A stretch of 64,000 bases of DNA from Bufo bufo (GCF_905171765.1 NC_053392.1:403855399-403919398), one strand, 5' to 3'; shown: positions 12,291-24,481, counted from the first letter of the stretch. A program made the numbers and translations. Notes: generated from the letters alone by a model not told the origin.

Positions 12291-13680
12291 AATCTTGTTC
12301 AACTGCTGTGCCATTCATTTTAGGCCTCTTTCACACCACAGTTTATTTTTTCTGTTTTGCGGGCCGCTTTTTGCATTTTTCATTTCAATGGTTCCGCAAA
12401 AAAAAAAACGGAATGTACTCCGTACTTATTCCGTTTCCGTATCTCCGTTCCGTGCAAAGATAGAACATGTCCTATATTTGGCCGCAAATCACGTTCCGTG
12501 GCTCCATTAAAGTCAATGGGTCCGCAAAAAAAACAGAATGCATACGGAAATGCATCCGTATGTCTTCCGTATCTGTTTTGTTTTTTGCGGAACCATCTAT
12601 TGAAAATGTTATGCCCAGCCCAATTTGTTCTATGTAATTACTGTATACTGTATATGCCATACGGAAAAACGGAATGGAAAAACGGAACCAAAACTGAAAC
12701 ACAACGGAAACAAAAAAACTGAACAACGGATCAGTGAAAAACGGACCGTAAAACACTGAAATAGCCATACGGTAGTGTGAAAGAGGCCTTAATCTATTCT
12801 GTTATACATAGATTTACCCTGCATCAGACTCATTGTCAACAGGCGCATTTATCTAGTTTATCTGTTGCACCATTCATACTTAATCTAATCCGTTATACAT
12901 AGACTTAATGTGTGTCAGACTCATTGTCAACAGGTGGTCTAATATATGGCATGTTTATCTAGTTTACTTGCTGCGCTATTAATACTTAATCTATTCTTAA
13001 TCTATTCTGTTATACATAGAATTACTGTGCATCAGACTCATTGTGAACAGGCCGTCTAATATATTGGTGCGTTTATCTAGTTTTGTTTGCTGTGTCATTA
13101 AGACTTAATCAGTTCTGTTGTACATAGAATTACTGTGCATCAGATTCAGTGTCAACAAGTGGTCTAATATACAGGTGCATTTATCTAGTTCACTTGCTGT
13201 GTCATTAAGACTTAATCTGTTCTGTTATACATAGACTCACTGTGCATCAACAGGCGGTCTAATACTGTATGTAGGCACATTTATTTAGTCCACTTGCTGC
13301 ACCACTAATACTAATCTGCTCTGTTATATATAGACTTTCTCTAATATATGGGCATGTTTATCTAGTTTACTTGCTGCACCATTAATACTTAATCTTTTCT
13401 GTTATATACAGTATAGACTTACTGTACATCCGACTCAGTGTCAGCAGGTGGTCTAATATGTAGGAGTGTTTATCTAGTACACTTGCTGTGGCATTAATAC
13501 TTAATCTTCTCTGTTATACGTAGACTTAATGTGCTTCAGATTCAGTGTCAACAGGCGGTCTAATATACAGGCGTATATCTACATGTAGTTTATTTGCTGC
13601 GCCATTAATACCTAATCTGTTCTGTTATACATAGAATTACTGTACCTCCGACTCAGCGTCAACAGGCAGTCTAATATATA
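12290..13680. repeat. ~105-bp minisatellite, about nine degenerate units
   Basis: Units share ctgttatacatagactta, catcagactcattgtcaaca and gcgtttatctagtt. Unit anchors fall near 12801, 12890, 13007, 13116, 13221, 13321, 13400, 13511 and 13621, so the period varies from about 80 to 117 bp. A Harbinger-type MITE interrupts the first unit, and a Tc1 remnant adjoins the last. No coding potential. Confidence 0.85.
12323..12788. mobile_element. PIF/Harbinger-type MITE, 466 bp
   Basis: Terminal inverted repeats begin GGCCTCTTTCACACCAC on the left. On the right, read inward, they begin GGCCTCTTTCACACTAC. TTA flanks both sides (12320-12322 and 12789-12791), a 3-bp target duplication typical of PIF/Harbinger. 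The interior is rich in cgga/ttccg motifs. It sits within the minisatellite, whose unit is restored if the MITE and one TTA are removed. Confidence 0.85.
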
Positions 13681-13683
13681 GGT

Positions 13684-14381
13684 GCACACTATTCACAAAA
13701 AGTTAGGGATATTTGGCTTGTGGGTGAAATTTCAGGATGCACTCTAACCTTTACAGGTGAAATTAATGTGACCTTCTCTGAACTTGAATGCACATGTCAA
13801 ACTGTTCAATGTTTAAATATTTTTTGCACAACTTGCTGTTCTCTAAGAAGGAGCTTAACAGAAAAATTCCCAACAGGTGTTTGATCCATTAATCGCCCAA
13901 TAAATGTCCTCGTTCAATAAGAATTGGTATTTAAACAGTCCTCCACATCATGCTGTTCACATTTTGACATCATGAGATCAAAACAACACCTAACAATTGA
14001 TCAACAGTACCTGGCCATTGCGAGGCTTCAAGCAGGATCTTTTCAGACAGAAATGGCCACTGAGCTCAGTGCTGTTCACTGATGAAAGTCGATTCACACT
14101 GAGCAGAAATGTTGGAGACTTCAAGGAGAGCACTAACTGTTGTCACAAGACGAGCCTTTGGTGGTGGTGTTGGTGTGTCTAGTCAATATGCAACTGCCCA
14201 ACAATTTATGAATGGTACAGTGACAAGCCCATACTACTTGAATAACATCATTAATCCATTCATTGTGCCTCTGCCTGAACAACACAGGCCTAATTTCATT
14301 TTCATGGATGACAATGCGCCAGCTCATCAAGGTCGCATCATTAGGAAATGGCTGCTGGAAAATGGGGTACCTCAAATGGAA
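13684..14381 (+). pseudogene. Tc1/mariner remnant, internally deleted
   Basis: The left terminus (CACTATTCACAAAAAGTTAG) and a typical Tc1 5' UTR precede an ATG near 13971 (MRSKQHLTIDQQYLAIARLQ). The N-terminal helix-turn-helix part then jumps directly to the catalytic region [12 protein letters not shown], so a few hundred bases of DNA-binding domain are missing. FIFMDDNAPAHQGRIIRKWL supplies the second catalytic Asp. The copy stops at GVPQME, just before the segment with the catalytic Glu. It cannot be functional. Confidence 0.88.
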
Positions 14382-14396
14382 AATAGAAAAATTAAA

Positions 14397-14553
14397 ACTC
14401 CTATACTCCACTAGATTGCTTCAAGTGTTGTATTTTATTTAACAAGCGGATTTCCAGTTCGAAAGAAATGTACTCAGTACATTTCTTTCGAACTGGAAAT
14501 CCGCTTGTTAAATAAAATACAACACTTGAAGCAATCTAGTGGAGTACAGGAGT
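14397..14553. repeat. Near-perfect palindrome, 71-bp perfect arms
   Basis: From 14404 to 14546 the sequence is a perfect inverted repeat: 71-bp arms around the single base 14475. One mismatch (14403/14547) and six more matching bases extend it to 14397-14553. The arm starts tactccactagattgc and reaches the centre at gaaatgtact. It lies between the Tc1 break and the first base of a hAT terminus. A foldback MITE or a folded replication product are both possible. Confidence 0.95.
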
Positions 14554-15054
14554 AGGGATGAGCGAACCCGAACTGTATAGTTCGGGTTCGTACCGAATTT
14601 TGGGGTGTCCGTGACACGGACCCGAACATTTTCGTAAAAGTCTGGGTTCGGTGTTCGGCGCTTTCTTGGCGCTTTTTGAAAGGCTGCAAAGCATCATACT
14701 ACTTGCCCCAAGAGGCCATCACAGCCATGCCTACTATTGGCATGGCTGTGATTGGCCAGTGCAGCATGTGACCCAGCCTCTATATAAGCTTGGGTCACGT
14801 AGCGCTGCACGTCACTCTGCTGATACAAGTGTAGGGAGAGGTTGCAGCTGCGACGTTAGGGCGAGATTAGGCAGTGATTAACTCCTCCAAAAGACTTCAT
14901 CCAGTGATCGATCTACAGCTGTGGATCATTGAACTGCTGCTATTCAATTGCTCACTGTTTTTAGGCTGCCCAGAGCGTTTTTCAGTCACTTTTTTCTGGG
15001 GTGATCGGCGGCCATTTTGTGGCTTGTGGTGCGCCAGCACAAGCTGCCACCAAG

Positions 15055-15340
15055 TGCATTTAACCATCAATAGTGTGGTTATTTTTTGCTATATCCTACA
15101 TCAGGGTCAAGCTGTCATCAAGTGCATTTAACCATCAATAGTGTGGTTATTTTTTGGCCATATACTACATCAGGGGCAAGCTGAGCCTGTCACTAAGTGC
15201 ATTTAACCATCAATAGTGTGGTTATTTTTTGGCTATCTCCTACATCAGGGTCAAGCTGTCATCAAGTGCATTTAACCATCAATAGTGTGGTTATTTTTTG
15301 GCTATATCCTACATCAGGGTCAAGCTGAGCCTGTCACCAA
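15055..15340. repeat. ~70-bp tandem repeat in hAT copy A
   Basis: Four units share catttaaccatcaatagtg, the last three also followed by tacatcaggg. They start near 15056, 15125, 15200 and 15269. Non-coding, in the 5' region of the element. Confidence 0.85.
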
Positions 15341-15344
15341 GTTA

Positions 15345-16060
15345 TTCTCAATAACTTCACACACACGCTACTGTGCAATTCCAAGTATAATTCTGTGTGT
15401 AAACGTATACCTGTCACCCAGCGCCTAAAAAATAGGCCTCACATTTATATTCATCCAAATCTGTCATTATTGCTTTAGCTGGTCAAGTTATTTAGTGTCC
15501 GTCAAAGCACAGTTTTTGTTCTGGGTTGAAATACAATTCCCAATTTTGCAATTCTCTAAATTAGTGGTTTCTGCTGTATCAGGCCTACTTTAAATCTATC
15601 CCTAAAAGGGTATATTAGATTCAAGGTGCTGATAGGGTAGTTCTCAATAACTTCACACACACGCTACTGTGCAGAACCAAGTATAATTCTGTGATTAAAC
15701 GTATACCTGTCACCCAGCGCCTAAAAAATAGGCCTCACATTTATATTCATCCAAATCTGTCATTACTGCTTTAGCTGGTCAAGTTATTTAGTGTCCGTCA
15801 AAGCACAGTTTTTGTTCTGGGTTGAAATACAATTCCCAATTTTGCAATTCTCTAAATTAGTGGTTTCTGCTGTATCAGGCCTACTTTAAATCTATCCCTA
15901 AAAGGGTATATTAGATTCAAGGTGCTGATAGGGTAATTCTCAATAACTTCACACACACGCTACTGTGCAGATCCAAGTCTAATTCTGTCCGTAAACGTAT
16001 ACCTGTCACCCAGCGCCTAAATAATAGGCCTCAAATTTATATTCAGCTAAATCTGTCATT
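15345..16060. repeat. 296-bp tandem repeat in hAT copy A
   Basis: The block starting ttctcaataacttcacacac recurs at 15345, 15641 and 15937, exactly 296 bp apart. The third copy is partial and more diverged after about 16045. The first two copies look about 98-99% alike by eye, suggesting recent unequal exchange or slippage. Confidence 0.9.
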
Positions 16061-16202
16061 ACTGCTGTGCCTGTATTAGTGTAATACAGTACCTAAATAG
16101 ATAGCCAGATAGTGTTAGGTGTCTGTAAAAAAAAGGCCTGATTTTGAATTCAATACATTGGGCCAAAAAATATTTTTCTTATTGTGGTGAACGGTAACAA
16201 TC

Positions 16203-19200
16203 TAGGAAAACATCTAGTAAGGGACGCGGACGCGGACATGGTCGTGGTGGTGTTAGTGGACCCTCTGGTGCTGGGAGAGGACGTGGCCGTTCTGCCACAG
16301 CCACACGTCCTAGTGAACCAACTACCCCAGGTCCCAGTAGCCAGCAGAATTTACAGCGATATTTTGTGGGGCCCAATGCCGTTCTAAGGATGGTAAGGCC
16401 TGAGCAGGTACAGGCATTAGTCAATTGGGTGGCCGACAGTGGATCCTGCACGTTCACATTATCTCCCACCCAGTCTTCTGCAGAAAGTGCACAGATGGCG
16501 CATGAAAACCAAGCCCATCAGTCTGTCACATCACCCCATGCATATCAGGGAAACTGTCTGATCCTCAAGTTATGCAGCAGTCTCTTATGCTGTTTGAAGA
16601 CTCTGCTGGCAGGGTTTCCCAAGGGCATCCACCTAGCCCTTCCCCAGGGGTGGAAGAGATAGAATGCACTAACGCACAACCACTTATGTTTCCTGATGAT
16701 GAGGACATGGGAATACCACCTCAGGACGTCTCTGATGATGACGAAACACAGGTGCCAACTGCTGCGTCTTTCTGCAGTGTGCAGACTGAACAGGAGGTCA
16801 GGGGTCAAGACTGGGTGGAAGACGATGCAGGGGACAATGAGGTCCTAGACCCCACATGGAACGAAGGTCGTGCCACTGACTTTCACAGTTCGGAGGAAGA
16901 GGCAGTGGTGAGACCGAGCCAACAGCGTAGCAAAAGAGGGAGCAGTGGGCAAAAGCAGAACACCCGCCGCCAAGAGACTCTGCCTGCTACTGACCGCCGC
17001 CATCTGGGACTGAGCACCCCAAAGGCAGCTTCAAGCAGTTCCCTGGCATGGCACTTCTTCAAACAATGTGCTGACGACAAGACCCGAGTGGTTTGCACGC
17101 TGTTCCATCAGAGCCTGAAGCGAGGCATCAACGTTCTGAACCTTAGCACAACCTGCATGACCAGGCACCTGCATGCAAAGCATGAACTGCAGTGGAGTAA
17201 ACACCTTAAAAACAAGGAAGTCACTCAGGCTCCCCCTGCTACCTCTTCTGCTGCTGCTGCCTCGGCCTCTTCTGCTGCTGCCGCCGCCTCGGCCTCTTCC
17301 TCCGCCTCTGGAGGAACGTTGGCACCTGCCGCCCAGCAAACATGGGATGACCACCAACACCACCACCTGCGTTACCAAGCATCTCAACCATGTCACACGG
17401 CAGCATTAAGCTCTCCATCTCACAAACATTTGAGAGAAAGCGTAAATTCCCACCTAGTCACCCTCGATCCCTGGCCCTGAATGCCAGCATTTCTAAACTA
17501 CTGGCCTATGAAATGCTGTCATTTAGGCTGGTGGACACAGACAGCTTCAAACAGCTCATGTCGCTTGCTGTCCCACAGTATGTTGTTCCCAGCCGGCACT
17601 ACTTCTCCAAGAGAGTCATGCCTTCCCTGCACAACCAAGTATCCGATAAAATCAAGTGTGCACTGCGCAACGCCATCTGTGGCAAGGTCCACCTAACCAC
17701 AGATAAGTGGACCAGTAAGCACGGCCAGGGACGCTATATCTCCCTAACTGCACACTGGGTAAATGTAGTGGCGGCTGGGCCCCAGGCGGAGAGCTGTTTG
17801 GCGCACGTCCTTCCGCCGCCAAGGATCGCAGGGCAACATTCTTTGCCTCCTGTCTCCTCCTCCTACTCAGCTTCCTCCTCCTCTTCTTCCACCTGCTCAT
17901 CCAGTCAGCCACACACCTTCACCACCAACTTCAGCACAGCCCGGGGTAAACGTCAGCAGGCCGTTCTGAAACTCATATGTTTGGGGGACAGGCCCCACAC
18001 CGCACAGGAGTTGTGGCGGGGTATAGAACAACAGACCGACGAGTGGTTGCTGCCGGTGAGCCTCAAGCCCGGCCTGGTGGTGTGCGATAATGGGCGAAAT
18101 CTCGTTGCAGCTCTGGGACTAGCCGGTTTGACGCACATCACTTGCCTGGCGCATGTGCTGAATTTGGTGGTGCAGAAGTTCATTCACAACTACCCCGACA
18201 TGTCAGAGCTGTTGCATAAAGTGCGGGCCGTCTGTTCGCGCTTCCGGCGTTCACATCCTGCCACTGCTCACCTGTCTGCGCTACAGCGTAACTTCGGCCT
18301 TCCCGCTCACCGCCTCATATGCGACGTGCCCACCAGGTGGAACTCCACCTTGCACATGCTGGACAGACTGTGCGAGCAGCAGCAGGCCATAGTGGAGTTT
18401 CAGCTGCAGCACGCACGGGTCAGTCGCACTGCGGAACATCACCACTTCACCACCAATGACTGGGCCTCCATGCGAGACCTGTGTGCCCTGTTTCGAGTAC
18501 TCCACCAACATGGCCAGTGGCGATGACGCCGTTATCAGCGTTACAATACCACTTCTATGTCTCCTTGAGAAAACACTTAGGGCGATGATGGAAGAGGAGG
18601 TGGCCCAGGAGGAGGAGGAGGAAGAGGGGTCATTTTTAGCACTTTCAGGCCAGTCTCTTCGAAGTGACTCAGAGGGAGGTTTTTTGCAACAGCAGAGGCC
18701 AGGTACAAATGTGGCCAGACAGGGCCCACTACTGGAGGACGAGGATGAGGAGGAGGTGGAGGAGGATGATTATGAAGCATGTTCACAGCGGGGTGGCACC
18801 CAACGCAGCTCGGGCCCATCACTGGTGCGTGGCTGGGGGGAAACGCAGGACGATGACGATACACCTCCCACAGAGGACAGCTTGTCCTTACCTCTGGGCA
18901 GCCTGGCACACATGAGCGACTACATGCTGCAGTGCCTGCGCAACGACAGCAGAGTTGCCCACATTTTAACGTGTGTGGACTACTGGGTTGCCACCCTGCT
19001 GGATCCACGGTACAAAGACAATGTGCCCACCTTACTTCATGCACTGGAGCATGATAGTAAGATGCACGAGTACAAGCGCACGTTGGTAGACGCGCTACTG
19101 AGAGCATTCCCAAATGTCACAGGGGAACAAGTGGAAGCCCAAGGCGAAGGCAGAGGAGGAGCAAGAGGTCGCCAACGCAGCTGTGTCACGGCCAGCTCCT

Positions 19201-19529
19201 CTGAGGGCAGGGTTAGCATGGCAGAGATGTGGAAAAGTTTTTTCACCACGCCACAGCTAACTGCACCACCACCTGATACGGAACGTGTTAGCAGGAGGCA
19301 ACATTTCACTAACATGGTGGAACAGTACCTGTGCACACCCCTCCACGTCCTGACTGACGGTTCGGCCCCATTCAACTTCTGGGTCTCCAAATTGTCCACG
19401 TGGCCAGAGCTAGCCTTTTATGCCTTGGAGGTGCTGGCCTGCCCGGCGGCCAGCGTTTTGTCTGAACGTGTATTCAGCACGGCAGGGGGCGTCATTACAG
19501 ACAAATGCAGCCGCGTTGTGTTCCCTTAA
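16203..19529 (+). pseudogene. hAT transposase, copy A, broken
   Basis: BED-type hAT transposase. The Gly/Arg-rich N-terminus (KGRGRGHGRG) is visible from 16203, but the ATG seen in copy B is replaced here. Frame changes lie near 16540, 17390 and 18500. Recognisable parts are AWHFFKQCADDKTRVVCTLF (BED finger), LTTDKWTSKHGQGRYISLTA (first catalytic Asp), VVCDNGRNLVAALGLAGL (second), CLAHVLNLVVQ, RWNSTLHMLDRL, TLLDPRYKDNV and ASVLSERVFSTAGGVITD (hATC). In the BED finger the second Cys of CTLC is Phe, so zinc binding should be lost. The C-terminus is replaced by four residues from a Tc1 terminus. Confidence 0.9.
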
Positions 19530-19547
19530 TTTTTTTGAGCAGTGTAC
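19514..19547. mobile_element. Tc1/mariner terminal fragment
   Basis: About 30 bp ending ttttttgagcagtgta match, with one change, the right end of the Tc1 element at 24986-26567. No transposase is attached. It marks the point where hAT copy A was cut. Confidence 0.75.
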
Positions 19548-20850
19548 AATAGTTGTATATAATTGCTATAGCACATTGCACTTTACGCCAAGAGAGCGTT
19601 TGCTTCGGCACACTGGCATCTTTTTGCCACTGCTCCCTTATATCTATGCTTGCACTGAGCATACAATTATATCCATACACAACAGGGTTGCCTGTTATCA
19701 TGTGACACGACATCGCAATCTGGTCATGTGGCATCCCACATGACCATACTGCTATCTTGTTGTCTGTTGTTCATTAGTCTAATGTGTGGAAAATCATGTG
19801 TCTTTTATATTTCTGGGAAATTTTTGATGGTCTTTCATTCCCTGGCTAGCTATGCCTTATTATATCATACGATACAAAGTACCTGTCAATGAATGTAGGG
19901 AGATGCGTGTGTGCATCCTCGATATGTCTGTGGCGCCACGGTCATGTGTTACATCACGTGACCGCTCCGTCACACTTGTTCCGCCCTTGGTGTCTTAGTT
20001 ATGTGTCGCGTGCTTGCGGTGGAGGCGACAGCCGTCAGGTGTCTCTGACGCTGCGGTCATGTGTTTGTTCACGTGACCGTCGCGTCATACTTGTTCCGCC
20101 CCTATGCTGATGTGGTCCTGTTGATCCTGCGGCGCCGCTGTTCCGTGCTTTGTCATGTGACGGCTGTGCCGCACTTGCCACTCCCTCTATATGACCTCAT
20201 AGGCCATGGATTGGCCATCCTTCTCAGTCATGGGCGTGTTCTATGATATGTTTCTGATGTTGTGGTCACGTGCTTTGTCATGTGACCGCCGCGTCGGTTC
20301 GGCCCCACCCCCACCAGGCCTGCGTGTCACAGCTGATTGGTCCCTAATATTTGGAGCTTCGATACCATTGGTGCAGGTGCCATCAGGTTTTTAATTATTC
20401 CTCCACACACCTGTGTGGGCACTATATAGGGGAGGTTTTTTGCCTATTATTCCATATCCCCGGAAGAAGCCAGGTTACTGGCGAAACGGCGTTGGGTCAG
20501 GAGGCGGCTGAGAGATCGACACACCATTCAGGGTATGCTTATTCACCAAGTCTGACTGTCCTCACATTTGCCTCCATTGCAGTTTGTTTGGGGCTTATTG
20601 TCTTGAGGCGTCTTGGTGTTTCCCTTTATACTTTTTACATTCTTTCCCTGGTTTCTGGTGTGCTGACCTCTCGGACCCTTCTTGGGTCCTGTTCCTCATC
20701 TGTGTGTTCCACCTTTGTGCTCTCTTTTATCATTATGCATGTATTTATTGTATATCATTAATAAAGCTTTGTGATTTTCATAATTGTGAAGGTCATGGTC
20801 CATTTTTTGGCGACATATGTGCAAGTCCTGAATCATTATACAAATCTTAG
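19548..20850 (+). mobile_element. Penelope-like element, 3' UTR fragment
   Basis: Non-coding sequence with gcacattgcactttacgcc near its start and ccggaagaagccaggttact followed by ggcgaaacggcgttgggtc at 20459-20500. It ends with aataaagctttgtgattttc. The 20455-20850 part is matched in reverse at 60170-60610, so the family is repeated in this window. Several tcatgtgaccg repeats occur at 19930-20290. Assignment to Penelope-like elements rests on recollection of such 3' UTRs, not on a coding match. Confidence 0.55.
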
Positions 20851-22077
20851 AAATTGTAATGTCAGTGTACATAACTCCTTTAAAACGTGATTATAATGTG
20901 TATATAACCTTGACCTAGCAATTTGTCTTGTTTAAACTTTTTAAGGTAGCACAGCACTTTTTCCTTGGTGAACCAGGCAACATTTTATCTCTCTGTATTT
21001 TAACTAACATTTTCATCTGGGTACAGAGTGGAGAAAAAATATTTCATAAGTTTGCCAAGTATAACTTAACCAGAAATTATCCCTATTTCATTTGATGCGC
21101 AACTCTTTACATTTAGTTTCAAAGTTATATTTACTACTTTTAAGAGAGAGAAAATATACAGTGTATTTTAAAATCCTTGTAGAATCATTCATAATATTAA
21201 ATTTGAAGGAGTTATGTCTAGTGATGTACAGAGCTGACTTTTGATGAAATCTACACTAATCTCTCAAGAGACGAAAACACTGGAATTTCATGCAGCAAGC
21301 AGAACGTGGACAATGCAAGCCATCTCTTTAAAGGTATTGACTATCTGGGTCTATTAATTTTGTGTTTGTTCTCTTATCACAACCAACCAGACAACTTTTG
21401 TCAATAAAAGTGGAAATCTCCTGCGTACCAGATGTGGAATGAGCTAAGGTATTTAATTTATTTTGAACCAGCCTGTCCATATATTTATTTTAGTGTTGTT
21501 TGTATAGTCTATGCTGTGTAAGCAAACTTGGAATTACATTTTTTTCTCTTCAATAGGAGAAATTTCAGTTTGAAGTAACAGTTACTTCAAATTACAGTTT
21601 TTCTTCATAACTATCTATATATCATAATGGTGGTGTAGTAATGAAATATACTATGGTTTATCTTTTACAGTAATATGCAACATATATGATAACCAGATAT
21701 CCATTTACAGCAACCCAATGTAAATATTAAAGGTGTATGTAGGAAAATGGTAAATCTGCATGGTTTCTTGCATTAACCCAAATATGTTCAGGCTAATGTA
21801 GGAATAGTTGAATAAAGAGCATGCGAGACAAATGACAAATGTGTTAAAATAGTTGTAAACTTTACACATCTTGTATTTAAATAGAAACTGCCACCACTCC
21901 TGATATGTTGGTAAATAATTGTGTTTCACATTAAACTACTATTATGGAGCATTTAGGCTTATGACTATGTTGTGTCATTCCACTATTATTCCTTCTAGAA
22001 GTTTATGGATAAAGTTAGGGGTATTACCAGTTAGGGGTATTCTCCTTCCCCCAGAAATATTACAATAAGAATGTTAA
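20851..22077. other. Unassigned AT-rich DNA
   Basis: No convincing open frame, element end or RNA gene. Probably ordinary intergenic or intronic DNA. Confidence 0.45.
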
Positions 22078-22402
22078 TTTAAAAAAAACATCCGAAGTCG
22101 ATTTGCATAATACTTTGAATACTGTACAGAGCGAGCAATCCGTACAGTATTAGAATGTATTGGCTCCTATGAGCCGAAGTTATTACTTTGCGAAGTCTCG
22201 TGAGACTCAATTTCTACTGTAAAAAAACATTACCCGAACTCAGGTTCAGTTCCAAGGTACCACTTTTTTACAGTAGAAATTGATTTATAAAGTTATTATG
22301 CAAAGTTTTGCGAGACTTAGTGAAGTAATAACTTCAAACAAAGTATTATGCGAATCGACTTCGAATGTTTCATCCAAAGTCGATTCTCTGATCCCTAGTT
22401 TC
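22078..22402. mobile_element. hAT-like MITE with long inverted repeats
   Basis: The right end read inward starts TAGGGATCAGAGAATCGACT. The two halves are inverted copies: aagtcgatttgcataatac and tcaatttctactgtaaaaaa on the left answer ttttacagtagaaattga and gtattatgcgaatcgactt on the right. The left terminus is worn, and no target duplication is obvious. Non-coding. Confidence 0.7.
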
Positions 22403-22639
22403 TATCTAATCGAATGTAAGGGGCTTACAATTAATTTGCTTCATCTACAGTGGCTCCTTTCTCAGATTTCACTGAGGGTCCCATGACCTGTGATGTCAGC
22501 TTCTCTCCCTGCTCCGATGATGTTTTGTGCACAAACCTGAGGGAGCAGGTCTGTGTTTGTGCACGAGACGTCACTGTGCTTGCCACGCCCCCTGCACTGG
22601 CGTCTGCTACTGTCTGCGGATTCTTCAGGAAAGTTTAAC
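22403..22639. other. Host DNA left of the Penelope-like insertion
   Basis: A small inverted repeat (gtgcacaaac / gtttgtgcac) lies at about 22527-22565. The sequence would be continuous with 37293 onward before the insertion. No gene is recognised. Confidence 0.5.
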
Positions 22640-22907
22640 CCCTTTTACCATCATGACTAACAGAAATAAATGGTGAAGTGTACTTCTCTGGACAAATATA
22701 TAGCGTTCACTGCCTGAGAAAGACTTTAAAAGAAAAAAATAAGTAAATCTTCATTGGTATAACTGCTGATAAAAGACAGAGAATATTTACAACCGGCAGT
22801 GATTATTCTCCAAGTCTCAATGAAAAACCAGCAATGGTGTAGCCACTCTGCACATAATAGATAGCTATGCACTGACTGCTGGAGGGACTGGAGGAAAGAA
22901 CAAAAGC

Positions 22908-23263
22908 GTGAGGGTTGAGTCGCCTGTAAAGTATAGAGGTATATTGCCCCAACCAGATTATCACACACCTCAGTGTATCCAATGCGGGTGTGTGGGCAAG
23001 ACTATATGGGAGCTAAGACGACAGATTGGGGAACACATGGGGGATATCCGTAATGATAGGGATACCCCGATTGCAAGATATGTCAGATTACATCATGACG
23101 CCAATCCAAAAGTCCTGCACTTCCAAGGTATAAAATTAGTCCGCAGACCCAAAAGAGATCATGATAAATTCATCCTTCAGAAAGAAACACATTGGATCTT
23201 TTGATTGGGGACTTTTCATCCCCGGGGTCTGAATGACCAAATGAGTTACACGTGTTTCATTTG
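22908..23263 (+). pseudogene. GIY-YIG endonuclease end of a Penelope-like protein
   Basis: C-terminal part of the reverse transcriptase-endonuclease of Penelope-like elements, which cuts the target and primes cDNA synthesis. The reading frame contains VGKTIWELRRQIGEHMGDIR, NDRDTPIARYVRLHHDANPK and KFILQKETHWIF. The Tyr-Ile-Gly core is damaged: CGCVGKT stands where family members have a YIG or YVG. After a frame change at about 23200 the end reads HPRGLN, then QMSYTCFI and a stop, as in related frog elements. No reverse transcriptase domain is present. Confidence 0.85.
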
Positions 23264-23917
23264 ACCCCATTTTTGCAACATTGGTTGGGCTACATGTGTT
23301 TTATTTAATTCTACCCCACATTGCTGCTATCTATGGGCATTATGCCCCCACATACAGCACCTCCTTCCCTTTCTTGGAAAATGGGTCTTTCCCCCAGATT
23401 GGGTGTCCAATAATTTTATATTGGAACCATTATTAAATCTATGTGCCGCCATCAGCGCTCATCTCCGGTTTATATTCGCCGGGTACAGCTGCCTTGTCTC
23501 TACACGGCACTCATAGCATCTAATACCACTGGCTTATTGATCCGGGTTGGAATTGTTTCATCTCTCCTCCAGCAGTTTAATACTTTATTTTTCTTTCCTC
23601 TTTGGCCTGACTTGTTCTTTTTTGCCTCCTCTCCCCATTCTGATACTTTCAAGCCGCCTAATCATTCCCTCGCACCAGCACTTGGTGCCCAGCACCACCT
23701 GGAGCCAGGCTTTGCCGCATACCAGTAAGCGAGGGGCACATAGGGGGCGGAGTTACTATGGAGGCTCGTCTCCATCCTCCCTCTGTGCTATCTCTCGCTC
23801 CAGGTTCTGGCCCCTCCCACAAGCTATGCTCCTGATGAAATTATATACAATGGAAACGTGTCAAGCACTACTGGGGGTAATTGAGTAGGAGGTTTTTAGC
23901 ATCCCCTTGGCTGTAGC
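23264..23917 (+). repeat. Penelope-like 3' UTR, left part
   Basis: Non-coding sequence with gcctgacttgttct and cctgatgaaattatatacaa near the end. It is interrupted at 23917 by the Gypsy 2 LTR and resumes at 36815. Confidence 0.6.
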
Positions 23918-24481
23918 TGTTACGGTGCGGTTTAGGAGAATAACTCCACACCAACCACAAGAGGGAAAGGAAAAGGTACTAGGCCTGGAAACTAGGGAAT
24001 CCCTAACCCAAGCCTGACTACTATAAGTATGAACAGACCTTGATGGTAGGAATGTTCATACGCTGTAACCTAGGGCCCTATCTGACCCTAAAGGGCCCTG
24101 GAAATAGTGTTAGGACAAGAGATGACCTGTTTCTTCCCAGCTGAAGGAACATGAAACTCCCTCGGGCCTAATGCCAAAAGGTAGGGGAAAACCACAAACA
24201 AGAAATAGGGAAAAGACACAACTCCAAAATATGCAGGAACTCAGAGGAGAACCAGACACCAGCTCTTCACAACCAAAAGGAGCTGTCAACCGCATAGCAT
24301 GATGGGTGAGGTCAGACTGAATAGAAGAGTAGGAATGACCACTTAAGCTACACCTGAGACCAGAGGTGTGGTAATACCCAGCAACAACAGAGTAGAGTGA
24401 AAACAGAGAGGCTGTCAGATCACATCACGTGCAGCCAGTCTGCTAGATCTTCTGACCCCTGTCACAGAAGAGACCATGACA
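23918..24481 (-). repeat. Gypsy 2 3' LTR
   Basis: 564 bp, read on the plus strand from tgttacggtgcggttt to agaccatgaca. A purine-rich tract on the minus strand lies just inside it (complement of tacccccccc, 24483-24492), as expected for plus-strand priming. About 110 bp in the middle are absent from the right LTR. Confidence 0.85.

Larger units (their letters stand above)
14553..19513 (+). mobile_element. hAT element copy A, 5' part (hAT-2 family)
   Basis: Starts with the terminus TAGGGATGAGCGAACCCG, followed by inverted and direct gttcggg motifs (14553-14660). Two sets of tandem repeats come next, then a broken transposase. The 3' terminus is missing: the coding sequence stops inside the dimerisation domain and joins a Tc1 terminus at about 19514. 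The opposite-strand copy B (27885-31701) shares this terminus and transposase. Confidence 0.88.

Noticed and set aside
12790..13680. Array of regularly spaced repeats resembling a CRISPR array.
   Set aside because: Units are ~105 bp, contiguous and degenerate, with no unique spacers; this is a vertebrate-type minisatellite.
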